DNA of 64,000 nt from Ctenosaura bakeri (GCA_948474755.1 CAOLHI010003110.1:62001-126000), one strand, 5' to 3'; shown: positions 43,342 through 55,018, numbered from the stretch's first letter. A program made the numbers and translations. Notes: generated from the sequence alone by a model not told the origin.

Positions 43342-45209
43342 TCCGACTTCTGGAGAGTAATCATTCTGGTTTCTGTAGGTCAGTTGGTTAATTGGATAGT
43401 TAGTCAGTTAACAGCTTCTGTTCTTCCTTTCACCCATTATTGAATCAAAGACAGCTTACAATATAGGCTGAAATAGAATGCAACTAAAATCAGTCATAAT
43501 AGAATTGTTTTTTTTAAAAAAAAGCTGTTAAAAACAATTTCATATAACTGAACTAAAAACAGTTGAAAAGCCTTTAAAATATGATAGGTGAGATAGGAAA
43601 AAAGTATGCCCCTACTAGAAACCTTTCCTGAACAACCAGTTAATGCCACAAAGCCTTCTTAATTAGCCCTTTTCACAATATTTAAAATTTTGCACACAGA
43701 ATAACATAGAATCAGACTATATGAACCATGTATGTACATATGGTTTATTTTCTGTGATTTATCCTGGCTACAGAATTTGATTATTCCCCACCACCACCAC
43801 CATTGATGGACTGGGATGTTTATGGCAGTAGAATCCTCTTTGGCAGCAGCCAATATTGCACCATATTTATTTCTACCTCTTCTCATCTCTGTTCAGCATC
43901 CTTTATTGTCTTTCTTTGGCAAGGTCCATATTCATCAGAGGTTAGAGAGCAGAATCCATTTCCTGTTTTATATTTTCTTGCACTTGCATGAATGACTTCA
44001 ATTACTTTAGCAGAAGTAGTTACACAAGTGACCAGAATTTGGCCAAAGGAGGCAATTCAGATATAACTTATGGTCTTTTCCTTGCTCCTAAAGAAGAACC
44101 AGTCAGTAGGACATCTATCTCTGGCTTCTTTTCTGAAACTGAGTTTGGGTTTTATTTGGATATGTTTCCTGTGAATGGAAGAAGGAATATACCCAAAACA
44201 GAATTTCTTCCCTTGCTGGAACAGATAATCTGGGTTCATCAGTACTGCATGTTAGAGCTATAGGTCCTTTAGCACAAGAGGCAGAAAGACCCTGGCAGCA
44301 ACACCATACAGGTCAGAGAGAGCCTGTTTGACAGTAAATACTCAACCAGCTATCAGACTATGCAGCCTGCAGCGCTAGCATTTCTGTACTGTTTCAGTCC
44401 AAATAGATTTCTGTCAAGATATGCAAAGATTCTCTCCAATCAGGTAGCCAGAATTGTCATAACACATCTGCTGAAGATCACTCTAATGAAGACTATTCAT
44501 GCACTTCATTACCTTGATGTGCTAGGGAATCCAGAAGCAATAAGCATTCTCCTCTAAATACTTGCATTGTGATTGCCTTCTGTCCCTACTAGCCTCTCCC
44601 TTGGCTGCATTTTATTAGCTGTAAATTGTGCAGGGTCCAATATTTTTATTGTTTCACGCTTCTGTGGCAAGTAAAGAATTAATCATTTCTAAATATGCCT
44701 CTCCTGGTTTATATAAACCGTGTAAACTGTCTTAAATGTTTCTTTCAGTTACACATACCTACACATACCAGAGGGGCGGCACATGCCCCCACCCCCACAT
44801 ATATGATCTACATCAAAATGTTGCAGTCAGGAGTCCTAAACTCCCAGCTACTCTATTCAATCCCTCACCCTATCTCTCAAATTTTCCATTTCCCACCAAT
44901 CCCATGTCAGCACAATCAGTCCTCATTGGTTCTTGAGAGTTTTCCTTCCCCTTAACCAATGAAGACTGGTGGCTACAATGTCAGTGGGGCCAGGTTTTAG
45001 TGTAGACTTTAAAGGATCTATCCATGGGGCAGAAGCTATTTTGGGGAAAGGGTTCAGCACCTTTAAAGTTCAGATTAAAACCCAGAGCACATTTACCACT
45101 CTTCAGCATCAGGCACTAGCATCCATTATTCCTTAATGTTTTTCCCATAAATAAGTTTTGTACATCTGAAAACTCTGATGTTCCCCAATCCTGCTAATAG
45201 CTTCTCCTT
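43342..45209. other. Unique sequence; possible LINE tail at 43380-43640
   Basis: 43430-43640 is A-rich with ACAGCTTACAATATAGGCTG, like an antisense L2 3' UTR. The 44-45 kb stretch includes a 91-codon frame (43988-44263) that I do not recognise. No exon structure. Confidence 0.3.
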
Positions 45210-45418
45210 GTTGTTGCTGTTGTTATGAGCCTTCAAGTAACGTCTGACTTATGGTGACCCTAAGGTGAACATATCACAGGGTTTACTGGGGCTGAGAGTA
45301 TGTGGGCCAGCAACCAAGGTCACCCAATAGCTTTCCATGGCTGACTGTGGAATTGAAATCTGGTCTCCAGAGTCATAGTTCAGTGCTCAAAACACTATAC
45401 CACACTGGGTCTCAGTTT
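45210..45418 (-). mobile_element. Sauria-type SINE
   Basis: Tail TTGTTGTTGCTGTTGTTATG, TAACGTCTGACTTATGGTGA, body CCAAGGTCACCCAATAGC, head complement ACACTATACCACACTGGG. Confidence 0.9.
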
Positions 45419-45602
45419 CTCCTTAAGGATAGGTAATTCCAATCATCAGCCCACCTACCCTGTCATCTGAGGTCAGGGATATACCTCTTTTCATGGAAGA
45501 GCCTGCCTTATTCATAGGCAGCAAGAGACCAATGAATTGATTGAATGGGAGGGTGCTTCTGTTTGCCGGTGCCAAGTGGCTGGAAGCTGGAATGGAAAGT
45601 GA

Positions 45603-45840
45603 TTGTTGTTGTAGTTGCATTTGTTGTTTTCTGCTTTCAAGTCCTTCTCAACTTATGCTGATCCTAAGGCAAACCTATCATGTGGTTTTCTTGGCAAGAT
45701 TTGTTCAGAAGGGGTTTTCCTTTGCCTTCCTCTGAGGCTGAGAGAATGTGGCTTACCCAAGGTCACCCAATGGGTTTCCAAGGCCAGTTGGGGATTTAAA
45801 TCCTGTTTGACACACAAAACTCTATACCACACTGACTCTC
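45603..45840 (-). mobile_element. Sauria-type SINE
   Basis: Full minus-strand copy: TTGTTGTTGTAGTTG, CTATCATGTGGTTTTCTTGG, GGCTTACCCAAGGTCACCC, CTATACCACACTGACTCTC. Confidence 0.92.
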
Positions 45841-46221
45841 AAACTGACTGTAGCAGCAGGCAAAAGAAAGCAACAGCAATCACTATCTATCAGCAAACTG
45901 GGGTATGCATGTTTTAAGAGGTGGTGGTTGACACACACCCCAGCTTCTTATCGACAACCTTCTTTTAGTCTTGTGTACATAACTGTACCTTCGCACAAGA
46001 CAAATCAAAGGAGGTAAGAAGCTGTGATCTAAGGCATCTCTGGGTGTTTCTTTTCATCAGCAAGCCCCTTTTGTAGTCATTGGAATTCAGCAATTGTGCT
46101 TTCTAGTTGCCCATCTTTTCCTAGCTCATACAGAACTGCCCGGTTATGAAAGATGGAGATTTGGAGGGGAGAGTTTGGTTTATTAAGGTAGCACTTAACG
46201 TGAAAAAGGCAATGTGGCCAA
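45841..46221. other. Unique sequence, no gene seen
   Basis: Sits between SINE copies. GACAACCTTCTTTTAGTC and similar stretches show no family. Confidence 0.3.
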
Positions 46222-46340
46222 GAGAGCCAGTGTGATATAGTGGTTACTGTTGGACTAGGACTCTGGGAGACCAGGGTTTGAATCCCCACTCAGCTGTGGA
46301 AACCTACCTATTAGCCTTGGGCACAGTCTCATCCTTTATG
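46222..46340 (+). mobile_element. Sauria-type SINE, 5' half
   Basis: Intact tRNA-like head: GAGAGCCAGTGTGATATAGTG (A-box side) and GACCAGGGTTTGAATCCCC (B box). It stops after GGGCACAGTCTC where the next SINE begins. Confidence 0.9.
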
Positions 46341-46530
46341 TTTGTTGTTGTATTTCTGACTTATGGAGACCCTAAGGCAAACCTATCAAAGGGTTTTCTT
46401 GGCAAGATTTGTTCAGAAGGGGTTTGCCTTTGCCTTCTTCTTAGGCTGAGAGACTTGCACCCAGTAGGTTTCCATGGCTGAGCAGAGATTTGAACCTGGG
46501 TCTCCAGATTTGCATGCTGCTCATCCCATA
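46341..46530 (-). mobile_element. Sauria-type SINE, tail-to-tail with the previous copy
   Basis: Starts TTTGTTGTTGTATTTCTGAC, continues GGGTTTTCTTGGCAAGATTT, and ends in antisense head GATTTGAACCTGGGTCTCC. Together with 46222-46340 it forms an inverted pair. Confidence 0.9.
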
Positions 46531-47059
46531 TAGAGGCCGGTGAAGTGTGGGAGAAATCTGAAAAGTTTCTGGCTACATCCCTAGTTAGGTGCATGATGGT
46601 AAAGGCATCATCTGGAATCTTCCAGGGGTCTTCAGGCAGCCTGATGAGATGATATCACAGTCATGCATCTGAGTGTAGGTGCATAGCTAGATGTGTTTGA
46701 GAAGTCCCCCACTTCACTGGCCACCATACAGCTCTGTCAGGGGCAGGAACTATGCGAAAAGTGGGTTTACAGGGATTTCTGGACATTGCGTGAAAGAAGC
46801 AGAGCACTCTGGCCTCTGCAACAACCAAAAAAGTGAGTTACAGAAAGGAAACTTGGACTTACATCTCCATAACACACTCACAGGATAAGGTGACATTCAA
46901 ATTATGAGTTGTAGATCCCACCAACAAGTAGAATGATATGGCCAGGTAAAGCAGTAGGTTTTGGATGTCATGCAAAGAGCAGCAAATGATTGGTTATTTA
47001 ATCTGTGTCCCATCAGTGAACAAAATAGAAAATATGTGAGGACATGGGACAGGACCTTC
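46531..47059. other. Unique sequence, no gene seen
   Basis: No recognisable element. Confidence 0.3.
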
Positions 47060-47405
47060 TGTCCTGTAGCCTTCTAATTATGAAATACCCTCGCTCCCTT
47101 GAAGACTCAATTGGCACCAATATTACTACTGTTTAGGTGCCAGGTAAACATGAGTGCTCATGAAAGTTTTGGGGGCCTAATGGGTTTTACCAAAACCCTT
47201 CCACACACATAGTTTTAATTCATGTTAAACTGTTTTCAACTATTTCAACCCCTTTAACCGGTCTTTTAATTGCTATTTAATATGCCTTTTAGTATTTTAG
47301 AATTATTGGCATTATTTATACCGCTTTAAATGTAATAGATTTGGCTTATTGTACACCACCCTGAGATCTTCCAATAAGAGTGGGATATAAATTAATCCCA
47401 ACAAT
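47060..47405 (+). mobile_element. L2-like LINE 3' end
   Basis: CTCGCTCCCTTGAAGACTCAATTGG is a decayed ORF2 end. The T-rich UTR and terminal CACCACCCTGAGATCTTCC and GTGGGATATAAATTAAT follow the L2 3' consensus. Confidence 0.75.
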
Positions 47406-47969
47406 GACACTATCTTTCCATGATGGTGCTCTTGTGAGGAAAGAGGCCATCCTGGTAGCAGCAGTGCTGCTGGTAGAGTCTCCCATGTCAGAAAGACTTT
47501 TGCTGAGCGACCAGACTAAATGTGCCAAACAGCTACTGACCAGCTATAGTAGTGGGGGTGACTCTAGTGGAAGATCTCTCAGAGACACTGTCTCAAGATG
47601 AAGAAATGAAATAAAAGAACAACCAACTGAATTTTGTGAGGCCAACAGCTTGTTCATTGCAAACACATTCTTCAAGCAACCAAAATGCTTTAGATATACC
47701 TCAGCTGATTTAGGAGAGGGATACAGTTTGCATTTCTACCTCAAGTGGTAAAACATCTTGATTCGGTCCTGATTTCAGTCAGGCCTAAATCCAGTTGTAA
47801 GTACCCAGTATGCTAAAACAGACACATTAAATCAATGGGAACTTGGGAAGTGAATATTTATATAAATTTCATTGAGGCAATTGGTACACTTTAGTTGAGG
47901 CTAGCAATTGTGTCTACACCAGATTACGCATCAATTATCACTTTTGATTTTTAATTATTGAATGTCTGA
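47406..47969. other. Unique sequence, no gene seen
   Basis: No recognisable element. Confidence 0.3.
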
Positions 47970-48389
47970 GACCCTTTTCGCACCTTACCGTTTCGTGGTG
48001 CTGCGGTGTGGGGCTCGCACGAGCAGCCTCCGGAGAGAGGCTCTTGCTTCCTTCCTTTTTTGGCTCTACATGAGCTTCCTGCTCACGCGAGAGCCCCACC
48101 TCTTCCTTTCGCAGTGCAGCCTGGGACCTTCCCAGCCTGCACTGGACAGGAAGCGCAACCGGCCCATCTCCCAAGGCTCCACACGCAAGGTAAGTCTGCA
48201 TGGGGCCCTGGAGCAATGTGCCACCGTGCAGCATTTTCAGCTTCCAGTCAAAAATGAAAAAATGTGTGCGTGGTCCATGTCAGGGCCTGGAGCATCACGC
48301 AAATGTGAATGCATCGTGTGGACCACTCCTCACATTTGCGCAACGCTCAAGGGGCCCTTTCGCATCGGAAGTGTCAGGTGAAAAGGGCC
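47970..48389. mobile_element. GC-rich non-autonomous element G3
   Basis: 420 bp, GACCCTTTTCGCACCTTACC to AGGTGAAAAGGGCC, exact 3-bp flanks TGA. Same family as 39846-40270. A 139-codon plus-strand frame covers it, but the sister copy has no matching frame, so it is not a gene. Confidence 0.88.
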
Positions 48390-48484
48390 TGAGATTGCAT
48401 CCAACATAAGACTAATGCAATCGAGGTAAAAGGCTTCTGAAATGAAAATCACCCCTACCAGAAATGGCTTTGTCCCAGAATAAG

Positions 48485-48615
48485 GGTAGGGAATCATGCA
48501 GCTCTCCAGATGTTCAACTGAAAATGCCAGCTTTACTCATATTAGCTGCACTGGCTAGCGCTGATGGGAGTTGTAATCCAACAGCATCTGGAAAGTTTCA
48601 TTATTCTCATCTCTA
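48485..48615. mobile_element. Palindromic MITE, family C
   Basis: CTCTCCAGATGTTCAACTG pairs with CCAACAGCATCTGGAAAG. The centre GCACTGGCTAGCGCTGATGG matches the family. Confidence 0.7.
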
Positions 48616-50696
48616 CCCTAGAAGAAACCATCATTGAGGTATAAATATGTATGTTTGCATTAATATGTAGTTTGGCAAGTTAACTTGTCTGTTGCTGATT
48701 TAGTCATATGTTTAGATTATGATCCCATACTGGGCCTGCAGGATTTTTAAAAGAGTGTAAATCTCAACCAATATATTTATATAATAAATGTGCCCAACTT
48801 ATGTGAGCATACTTGGTGATGATGCCACTCCAAAAGTACACATGAATTGGTGTCATTTAAAAATTTCACATCTAGTTTGGAATGTAGCAGCTTTTAACAT
48901 CAGTAAGAAAAATTTTTGGAAGAGTTCTTTGGAGCAGCTTATGGATTCTTGTGTTTCATTTTGAGCTTCATCTGCAGACTAAAGCAGGATGCAGTCAGAG
49001 ATCTGTAGTGTACAGTTGGAAAGAACACAGTAGGGGAAATTAGGAGAGGGCTACAAAATAATGCAACAGATACGCCACAGATTGCTATCGTCTGCAGAGG
49101 GGGTAGGGATACATCTCCCAGCGAACTGAACCAGCTGGATGTCTGAATGCTTCGTAAAATTTTATTGTGAAATACACAGATGATGAGTCCATCTGCAAAA
49201 CATCAGGGGTGTTTATCATGATCTCCCAGAGAGTTCTGGGTGTGTTCCCCTTTGACACTCTTTACATGAGCTTCGCTTAATAGGAGTTCAAAGGAGATGT
49301 TAGAATTGTTTCAAGGTGCTATGAGAAAGAGAGTGAGAAAATAAAACAAGAGAGAGGAAGAGAGAAAGAGAAGAATAGAAAGGAAAGACTGCATTCACAT
49401 AGGTGTGTTCAATGCTTATATTTCATTTGTTGCTACTTTTCTGTAGCTTTCAAGGCTAATATTGAAATTAAGCACCACATAAATTAAAAGTAACCCACTT
49501 TTCAAACTATGATCTTGACTTTCTGAACATAAGGAATTTTCAAATTATGCCGAGAGGTGTTTTTTAATTAAAAAAAACCATACCTTTACATCTAAGTACT
49601 CATTAAATTCATCCCCCCCACTTTACCCACCTGAAAGTCCTTGAACAAAACCCAGAGGGAAACTTAAAACAAAATTCAGATGAAGAGGATATAAAGTGAG
49701 TTTTTTTACAATCAGAATTGAGATAAGAAGATTTCCTGTCTACAGGCCCTTTTAAAGCAAAAGAAGAGCCCTGATAGATCAGACTAACCAGCCACATGTT
49801 GGTAAAAAAAATACTTTTTTTGGACTGGCTGTGTTGGATGGTGGATTCTGGTAGACGAAATCCAAAAAGCAACATTTCCACACTCTGTAAGAAGCCCAGC
49901 ATCCTCTTTCCTTCAATGGCCAAAACCATACTTTTATGGGACCTTCTAGCCAGGCATGGAGGTAATCCACTTTCCTCACTCTCACCCCACAGAAACTGGT
50001 ATTAAGTGGTACCACATATATATGGATTGCAAATTGAGGTGTTGAGTTACAACAACAAGGCAACCTAAAAACTGGGCTATTGTGAAAGAGAAGACAGGGT
50101 TAGGCATGATTTTGGGAAAGCCTGAAATGTGACAGAGGTAGAATAAGATATTTAGGAAATTAAACCTTAAAAAGCACTTATGAAAAAAAGCTAAGGAGGC
50201 AAAATCCTGTAGAACATTTCAGTGGGAACTGAATACGGTCAGTGGCCATAGAATGCTGACTATCTACAGGACATTCCAGTGGGAGCGGGAATGGAATGCA
50301 ATATTCTGGAAAAAGGATTGCTGGCACATGCTAGTAGGAAGGAGCACTGAATAGGAAAGCAAGCATTCCTTGTATACACTGCCGCTGAACTTCCATGCTT
50401 CCATGTTGTTCTCACAATAGACTCTGGCAGGCATACCAACTGTCTGTGAGTTTAAATCCTTTTCAAATTCATCTGAAAGGCAACAGCCAGTGCAACATCC
50501 TTTAGCAATGAACTCAGTTATTTAATTGATATCTGAAGAAATATATTAACTTTTCTGTCCTGAATCCACAATAAAATTAATTGAAATCAATGACGCCACT
50601 AGAAGGAGGAAAGCTTAATTTCATTTATTGATCATGCACTCTGTACCCAGATCTCTCTTCCTGACAAATTCTAAGCTACATATATTGTTGCACAAG
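48616..50696. other. Unique sequence, possible conserved noncoding DNA at 48950-49320
   Basis: No repeats were recognised. 49020-49300 is complex and mixed in base composition, with TTTACATGAGCTTCGCTTAAT-type stretches. A GA-rich tract lies at 49323-49384. Open frames of up to 106 codons look random. Confidence 0.3.
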
Positions 50697-50792
50697 ATCA
50701 TCCTGTGGTTTTCCATTGCTCAGCAGGGATTCAAACCCTGGTTGCTCAGAGTCCTAGTCCCAGATTCAAGCCACTACACCATGTTTGGTCTC
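50697..50792 (-). mobile_element. Sauria-type SINE, head only
   Basis: GCAGGGATTCAAACCCTGG (B box in antisense) and CAAGCCACTACACCATGTTTG. The tail half is absent. Confidence 0.85.
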
Positions 50793-51069
50793 TCATATTA
50801 CTTGCATATATACCCAGCATTGCCCAGGTATTTTATTTTATTTTCTCATAAGTAATATTTGTTAGAAAGATTTGAGATTCTGTGTCTCTAATTCCCCAAA
50901 CTGTCTTGTCCAGTACCTGTAACTTTTCTCCATATTCCCCAATCCAATCTATATTCAGAGTTAACATACAAAGGTTGGGTTCCTGAAGGAATACACTGCC
51001 CTCTTCCTTGCTGCTAGGCCGTGTCTCCATAGCAACCAGCCTATTCAAGACAGGCACAGTTGACTGATG
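50793..51069. other. Unique sequence, no gene seen
   Basis: No recognisable element. Confidence 0.3.
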
Positions 51070-51140
51070 GCCAAGAGCTCTCTGGCTGAGAATTCTAAAG
51101 ACCACTTTCTAAACTGCAAACCCCAGGATTCCATAGAAGC
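51070..51140. mobile_element. Family A MITE, central scrap
   Basis: GCCAAGAGCTCTCTGGCTGAGAA and AAACTGCAAACCCCAGGATTCC, the centre of the palindrome without termini. Confidence 0.75.
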
Positions 51141-52324
51141 TTCACAGGCAGCCAATCATATGAGGTCTTCACCTGACAGACAAATTCACAAACTTTGACT
51201 TTTATGTATTAGACTGAGACTGCCATATTTCAGTTCCCCAAACCCATGTAGCATAATTTGCATGTTATGTATGCTTGTACAGCATCCAAATGAAATACAT
51301 CTTCCAAATGTTAATATTATGCAACTAGAGAATTTTAATTATTGCTCTGGGTTTTTTAAACACATTGTTTCATCTTTGACACTATTTATAAAGTAAGCAT
51401 TGAGAAATCCAGTACAGTTTAACAATTAAGAGCTCTAGAATTCAAAGAAGGAGATGGAAGTTCAAATCCTTGCTTGGTTACAAATCTTACAGCAGGGTGG
51501 TAGACTGTCCAAGTTCTAGGGGGCTACACTAACCCCTGACTGTGTCATGGATGGTGACATCTCTCATTGTGCTTCCTAGAGCTGCACTCCACTTTTTTAA
51601 ACTTTAATTTTAAAAGAATTCAAAATGTTATGGGAAGTTGCCAGGGGGAAAAAAAGAAAGAAAGCAACATTTGTAGCCAGTGGGCACAAATATGGTCCAA
51701 GTCCATGAAACCATACCACAGGTCAGGCACAAGAGATAATTTGATAATCATATTCTAGTGGTTGTGAGAGGCAAGCTTACCATTAAATTGACATGGCATA
51801 CTGGAAATTAATGTGCTGTTTGACAGGCTAACAATTAAGCAGGTGATTAATATGGCTTCTTGGCCATTTGCACAATACTGTGCCAAAACAATGGAAGCCT
51901 GTTTAAGAAATTGCTCTCTAGTGAAGGTATCACCTTTTTCAATGTTACATGCAAAATGGTTGTATGCCTTTCACATCAATTTAACTCCCCAAACAAGGTT
52001 AACAGAGGGGCCTCCCATGCTGTAGAAGGGTAGAGTTTACAGTGTGAAAATGATAATTCGGCGTGCTGCTTCTCATTCACAAGTAACAGTGAAATGGATT
52101 TTAATGGATTTTCTCTTCTGCATCATTAGAAAACTGGCAGCCCCCAAAGCACCTAAGCAATCTATGGTGTTGCAAGAAGATAAACTTTAAAAGAAATTTA
52201 TTAACATTTGCAGATGAACATAGCTCCCATTGTTTAAAATCACCACTATGGGGTAGAAGAAAGGGGTTGGGAAACTGGGTGGGAAGGAGAAGGAAATTGT
52301 GTGCTATGGAGGAAAGTTTGTTAT
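51141..52324. other. Unique sequence with a strong candidate conserved block
   Basis: 51780-52130 is repeat-free, balanced in composition and rich in homeodomain-like cores (TTAATGTG, CAATTAAGCAGGTGATTAAT). That texture is common in vertebrate conserved noncoding elements. No coding frame. Confidence 0.35.
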
Positions 52325-52531
52325 ACACTTTCAAGTCAACTCTCACTTATGACAGCCCAACCAAAGGCTCTTCTTGGTAAGATTTATTCAGGCTTGCCTT
52401 CTTCTTAGGCTGAGAGATTGTGACTTGCCTTAGGTCACCAAGGAGGTTCCCATGGCTGAACCAGGATTTGAAACCTGCTCTCCCAGAGTCCTAGTCTAAT
52501 ATTCAAACCTCTACACCATGCTGGCACTCAG
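52325..52531 (-). mobile_element. Sauria-type SINE
   Basis: CTTTCAAGTCAACTCTCACTTATG, body CTTCTTGGTAAGATTTATTC, head complement CAAACCTCTACACCATGCTG. Confidence 0.88.
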
Positions 52532-52630
52532 TGGAGAAAAGTATTCCTGATCAGTTTTAACACTGAGTAGAAGTGCTCCATGTTCCACAAAATTTTGTCT
52601 TTATATACTATCCAGAACAAACAAACAAAC

Positions 52631-53573
52631 ATGATTTCTAGAGCAATGCTTTCTAGAGCAATTACAGTCACCCTTCCAAAATTCGTGGACAAATTCCGTA
52701 AGGCCTATACTCCTCTATTTTGAGATCAATTTAGAAGCCTTACCCACCTATTCTTCCAAAAAAATTAAACAACTGGTTAAAGAAAAAATCTACCTCGCTT
52801 CTAAATGGGGTGACCTACATTTGTTCTCCCGAACAGCATATTCCTTATGGTACCCATTATATAAAACATATTTTGGAATGAAGAAATATCTTTTAAACCT
52901 TACCTTCACCCCACTTAGAAAAGCATTCACAGCTTTACGTTTTCAGTGTATGCCATCTGCCTATCTGAAGGGAAGATATGATGATATCCCTGTTCACCAA
53001 AGACTCTGCATCTGTGAGAACGGGGATGTAGAGGACATCCAACATTACCTTTTATATTGCCCTCTATATACATCTCCCAGGCAAAAGTTCCTTAATTGCT
53101 CCCTCCACTCCTCTCCCATTTCCAATAGAACACCTCTTGAGCAGGTTTGTGGACTATTAGTTGATAACGACCCCATGTCACTGTTATGGTTGCAAATTTT
53201 GCGTTAGCTGCAAGTAAGGTAAGATCTAGATATCAAAACTATCCCCACGAACAATACAGAGGTGATAAAAGTAATTGATCCTGGTGTTATAGAATGCATA
53301 AGTGTAATTTTAAATTGTATATTTTATATAATTTTATATTGAATTTTGCATTGGATTACATTATATCATCTTGGAGATATATTTTATATTGCTCCGATTT
53401 TTTGAAATCATTACATTGATTGTTTACTCCTTATGCATTGTTCTTGCATGTTAGCTTTTATATGAGTCTATTACCATTTGTAATGTCCTATTCTGCTATT
53501 TAGATGTATTTTGTCTGACTGTGGTGAATCGCAATGGCTTTTAGCTGAGCAATAAAGATTTATTCGTTCATTC
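52631..53573 (+). mobile_element. 5'-truncated LINE with intact flanking repeats
   Basis: The element carries an ORF2 C-terminus and a 366-bp 3' UTR ending AATAAAGATTTATTCGTTCATTC. It is flanked by an exact 12-bp repeat AAACAAACAAAC (52619-52630 and 53574-53585). This fits a target-site duplication, though the low complexity weakens it. The clade is not assigned. Confidence 0.75.
52635..53207 (+). pseudogene. LINE ORF2 C-terminal domain, about 190 open codons
   Basis: This is the best-preserved coding remnant in the window: one frame is open from 52635 to the stop at 53205-53207. The product ends in a C-x-C ... H ... C arrangement (LCICENGDVEDIQHYLLYC at about 53005-53062), the zinc-knuckle-like domain found after the reverse transcriptase of several non-LTR LINEs. 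RYDDIPVHQRLC just before it fits the same family. Reverse transcriptase and endonuclease are absent through 5' truncation, so no enzyme can be made. The open frame suggests a comparatively young insertion. A 13-bp direct repeat TTTCTAGAGCAAT sits at the truncated start. Confidence 0.7.
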
Positions 53574-53585
53574 AAACAAACAAAC

Positions 53586-53788
53586 CTTTTCCCTTCACCT
53601 GATTAGTGGCATTACAGCATCTGATTACCCATTACTTTTTCTGGATTATTGCTTCTTCTATTATTGCTCCTTTGTTGTCTTGCTCCCCCGCCCGCCATAA
53701 ATTAAGTTTAGTCCACATAAGTACTCATTTCCACTCACAAAAAAATGAAAAGGAGAATTCAGTTACTTTCTTATGACTACACCTAAAG
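53586..53788. other. Unique sequence, no gene seen
   Basis: No recognisable element. Confidence 0.3.
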
Positions 53789-54138
53789 CAGGGGTGAGCA
53801 TATTGTCAACCTGGAACCGCGTGTACCTTCCTTGATTTTTTTTATTGATTTTTTTTATTTTTTGGGTGGCCTTTGAATACTCCATATCCCCATACCCACT
53901 CTTCTTCTGGTGAAAGAGGATAAACTGAGTTTTCTAGAAGCCTTCTAGAGAGACAATTCACCTTTTACACATATTGTAAGCCCTTCTTGTATTAACATTT
54001 AAAAAAGAAGAAGAAATTCAAAACAAGAAGTGATTTCTGGCCACTTCTAGTTTTTGGGAAGCATTTTCAGGGTTTTGGCAGTTCATGAGGCTCCCAGAAG
54101 GTCCTGGATGCTCAAGACCTGACACAGCTGACCATCCC
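53789..54138. mobile_element. Possible hAT-like non-autonomous element
   Basis: Begins CAGGGGTGAGCATATTGTC, the common hAT-type start. A mirrored end may be CAGCTGACCATCCCA near 54126-54140. The right boundary is uncertain. Confidence 0.45.
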
Positions 54139-54155
54139 AAAACTAATGAACCAAA

Positions 54156-54347
54156 AGAGTTGCCAGAGTGAAAACTCTGCCAGAGGTTGCCAGAGGTTCT
54201 TGTATTTTTAATTGGTGTTAAAGAAGGAATTTCAGCAGGTGTTGTTTGTTATACAACCAGGTATAACATAACACCTGCTGAAATTCCATATTCTATAGAA
54301 CCATTAAAGGTGCAGGACCCCACTCCAGTTTTCATTCTGGCAACCCT
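54156..54347. mobile_element. Palindromic MITE, family B
   Basis: AGAGTTGCCAGAGTGAAAAC mirrors GTTTTCATTCTGGCAACCCT. The core GGAATTTCAGCAGGTG mirrors CACCTGCTGAAATTCC. Same family as 4473-4660. Confidence 0.8.
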
Positions 54348-54825
54348 AAAGAACATGGAAGGAGAAGTATGTTCCATGTATGAAACTAAGTGTAAGATTT
54401 GTACCTTTTATATATTTGACTGGAACCTTTTTATGAGTTATTTGTCTTGACTATATACTGATGGAAAAAAAAGATGATAGTTATTGAGCTTCTGACTTGA
54501 AAACAGTATAGAAATGCATTCAAAAGGATAGTGGGTTTTTAAACATTACTCATTCCAGTTGCCAACTGTGACAATATTTCCAAAGAAACCCCTCTAGAGC
54601 ATTAAACCAGACTTTAAAATCCGTCTTCCATCTGCAGCTGTGAAAAAGGGGCAGCTGATCAGCATTATTTGTAAAATGGCTCCATATGGAAACATGATAG
54701 CACATGAACTTAATCGGATAATTTATGAACTCCTAGAAAAGCAAGTTTCAATCCAGCAAAAGGAAAGTATATTGCAATTTGCAACACATATTTAGACATA
54801 TTAAATCAGCTGACAGCCAATTTGG
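54348..54825. other. Unique sequence, no gene seen
   Basis: No recognisable element. Confidence 0.3.
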
Positions 54826-54995
54826 AAGGGGCTCTACTTCAAGGGCAGAGGACACATTTTGCATGCTGAAGGCCGCAAGTTCAATCTCTGACATCCCCTG
54901 GTAGGGCTGTCAAAAAGTTATGGGGAGTTGCTGCTGTTGACAATAATGGGCTACACGGACAGCAGGATAAATCAATACAACCAGACCTGTGAAAG
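54826..54995 (+). mobile_element. tRNA-derived SINE of a second type
   Basis: The head reads GGGGCTCTACTTCAAGGGCAG, then TTTGCATGCTGAAGGCC and GCAAGTTCAATCTC (B-box-like). The body GGTAGGGCTGTC ... GACAATAATGGGCTACACGG matches a widespread reptilian tRNA-SINE pattern and differs from the Sauria body. Confidence 0.6.
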
Positions 54996-55018
54996 TTAAT
55001 TTTTAAAAGCAATTCTAA

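Noticed and set aside
46222..46300. A tRNA gene
   Set aside because: The tRNA-like head with a good B box belongs to a SINE; the cloverleaf is not complete and the SINE body follows directly.
47962..48381. 139-codon plus-strand open frame
   Set aside because: It lies within a GC-rich transposon whose sister copy at 39846-40270 does not keep the frame; few stops are expected at this composition.
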